Part shown: positions 62,723-64,000 of the stretch, piece after piece
How positions within the stretch are numbered: position 1 is the first letter of the stretch
Layout of the letters: each line of letters starts with the position of its first letter
Origin: Cerrena zonata
Lineage: Eukaryota; Basidiomycota; Agaricomycetes; Polyporales; Cerrenaceae
Length of the DNA: 64,000 nucleotides
Direction of reading: 5' to 3'
NCBI GenBank assembly: GCA_038087015.1
Contig: JASBNA010000022.1
Location: forward strand, 372,001 to 436,000
Notes under the pieces: generated by a model
Told to the model about the DNA's origin: nothing
Database searches by the model: none
The model's input: only the letters and a program-made list of their open reading frames with translations
Program-made: the position numbers and the translations under genes

Positions 62723-64000
62723 ATGCCAGCAGTACTTCCAGGCTCATCCACCGTTCTTGTTACTGGTGTTTCTGGTTTTACCGGCATATGGATCGCCCGT
62801 GCATTACTTGAAGCAGGTTACAATGTGCATGGAACAGTTCGGTCGGCTAGCAAGGCCCAGTACCTGAAGGATTTGTTCAAGCCACATGGCGATAAATTCA
62901 AGAGTGTCATAATTGAGGACACTTCCAAGGTCTGATCCTTCAATCACAGTGTTACCTTTTTATGAAACTCTATCCTAGCCACGGGCATTCGAAGCGGCGG
63001 TGAATGATGAAATTACTGCTGTCGTCCATGTTGTACGTTGTTTATTATCCGAGCCAAGGCTATTGAGTAGCCTTGATTGCTTATTGCCTATTTTCAGGCT
63101 GCGGTCGTGCATTTCGCTTCTGCCGAAGATAAATCTAGTAAGATTTTACAGTTGCTACCAAATAACAAAACGAATATATTAACTTTCAAACAGCTGTCTT
63201 AGGTCCAAATACTGACAGTGTATTGGACTTAATGCAAACTATTCTCACCCATGGGTACGTGTCCCACGCGTATTACTACTCATGTCCGACTCAAACGCCT
63301 ACGTCTAGCCCAAATGTCAAGCGTTTTGTTTTCATGTCATCCGCACAAGCTTTGCTCGGGAAACCTCTTACTCATATTTATACCGAAGTAACATTTCCCT
63401 ACATATCTACGTGCTTGCATTGTAACTTACTTGTACTTAGGATGATTGGAACGATGGAGCAGTCGCTGAAGTAGAAGAGAAGGGTAGTCAAGCAAGCGGT
63501 CAAGCATTATACGCCGCAAGCAAAGTATTATCCGAACGTGCTATTCTTTCCTTCACCAAACAACACGAAGGTAAGATAGGATGGGATGCAACCTCTCTCC
63601 TTCCCGTATGGGTATGTATCGACGAGGTTTCCTTTTGTGATTGTAACTGATCTTCCTTCAGATCTTCGGGGTACGATCTATCGTTTTAATCATACTTAAA
63701 TCCACTAACCTTTATGCACCGCCAACAAGCCCATCATTCACGAGGTAAGCGTTCTCCTCCGGCCTCTTACCTAATTCTCATGCTGACGAGATTTTAGTGC
63801 AAGTCCCTCGATAACTTAAACCTTTCCTCCAAGATCCTGAACGGATTCTTGACTACTGAACTCGAGGCCACTAAATTGAATGACTATGCTTCCGAGTACA
63901 TCGACGTACGGGATGTCGCAGATGCGTTCGTCGCAGCACTCAAGACAGAAGAGGCTGGGGGCGAACGTTTCATCCTCGATGCGGGGTCTTTCACGAACCA
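62723..64000 (+). CDS. NAD(P)-dependent short-chain reductase (dihydroflavonol-reductase/Gre2-like), cut by window end
   Basis: Extended short-chain dehydrogenase; fungal Gre2-type relatives reduce aldehydes or ketones such as methylglyoxal, and the substrate here is unknown. Start MPAVLPGSSTVLV at ATG 62723. The Rossmann cofactor motif is VTGVSGFTGIWIARALLEAG. It is followed by VVHFASAED, FVFMSSAQALLGKPL and the catalytic YAASKVLSE (YxxxK). Then come SLLPVWIFGPIIHE, LNDYASEYIDVRDVADAFVA and the last visible ERFILDAGSFTN. The reading frame is open to the end of the window, so the C-terminus is missing. Small introns near 62930, 63035, 63140, 63260, 63390, 63615 and 63660-63800 join in frame. 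Other family names (NAD-dependent epimerase, cinnamyl reductase) could apply. Confidence 0.85.

Overview
This is nuclear DNA of a filamentous basidiomycete, most likely an Agaricomycete. Genes are packed on both strands and split by many introns of about 50-60 nt. The conserved genes are typical eukaryotic housekeeping genes (BRR2, CFT1, SEC31, EXO70, ATG18, TRL1, HAP3, GPN2, a RecQ helicase). The lineage-typical genes also fit: an AA9 lytic polysaccharide monooxygenase with a CBM1, F-box/LRR proteins, a MYND finger plus DUF4470 protein, an EthD protein and a CXC-SET methyltransferase. Nothing bacterial, viral or organellar was seen. Exon structures were derived by hand from splice sites and reading frames. 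No search or transcript data were available, so spans are CDS start to stop and UTRs are not called.

Layout: 0.3-7.3 kb holds an UNC93-like membrane protein, EXO70 (two apparent 1-nt frameshifts) and a disordered protein (a third). 7.7-11 kb holds an EZH2-like CXC-SET gene whose catalytic part and 3' flank are almost devoid of CpG, convergent with ATG18. 13-19.4 kb holds the tRNA ligase TRL1, a tRNA-Glu(CTC) gene with a minute intron, an orphan gene and a broken F-box gene. 19.7-35 kb is a dense block: HAP3 divergent from BRR2, an alpha/beta hydrolase, and CFT1. 35.7-52.8 kb holds a disordered protein, SEC31 divergent from GPN2, an intact F-box/LRR gene, a RecQ helicase and a Ser/Pro-rich protein. 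53-64 kb is looser: an EthD gene, an F-box relic, a 1.1-kb terminal-inverted-repeat element, the AA9-CBM1 gene, the MYND/DUF4470 gene and an NAD-dependent reductase cut by the window end.

The genes do not form one pathway or a metabolite cluster. Functional groupings are loose: RNA processing (BRR2, CFT1, TRL1 beside an intron-bearing tRNA), secretion (SEC31, EXO70) and plant-polymer attack (AA9). The most unusual signals are the sharp 2.2-kb CpG desert inside the CXC-SET gene and the element with TA-flanked inverted repeats and subterminal GCGCATAT motifs. Next come the 8-nt tRNA intron, the clustered frameshifts, and a RecQ aromatic loop without its tryptophan.
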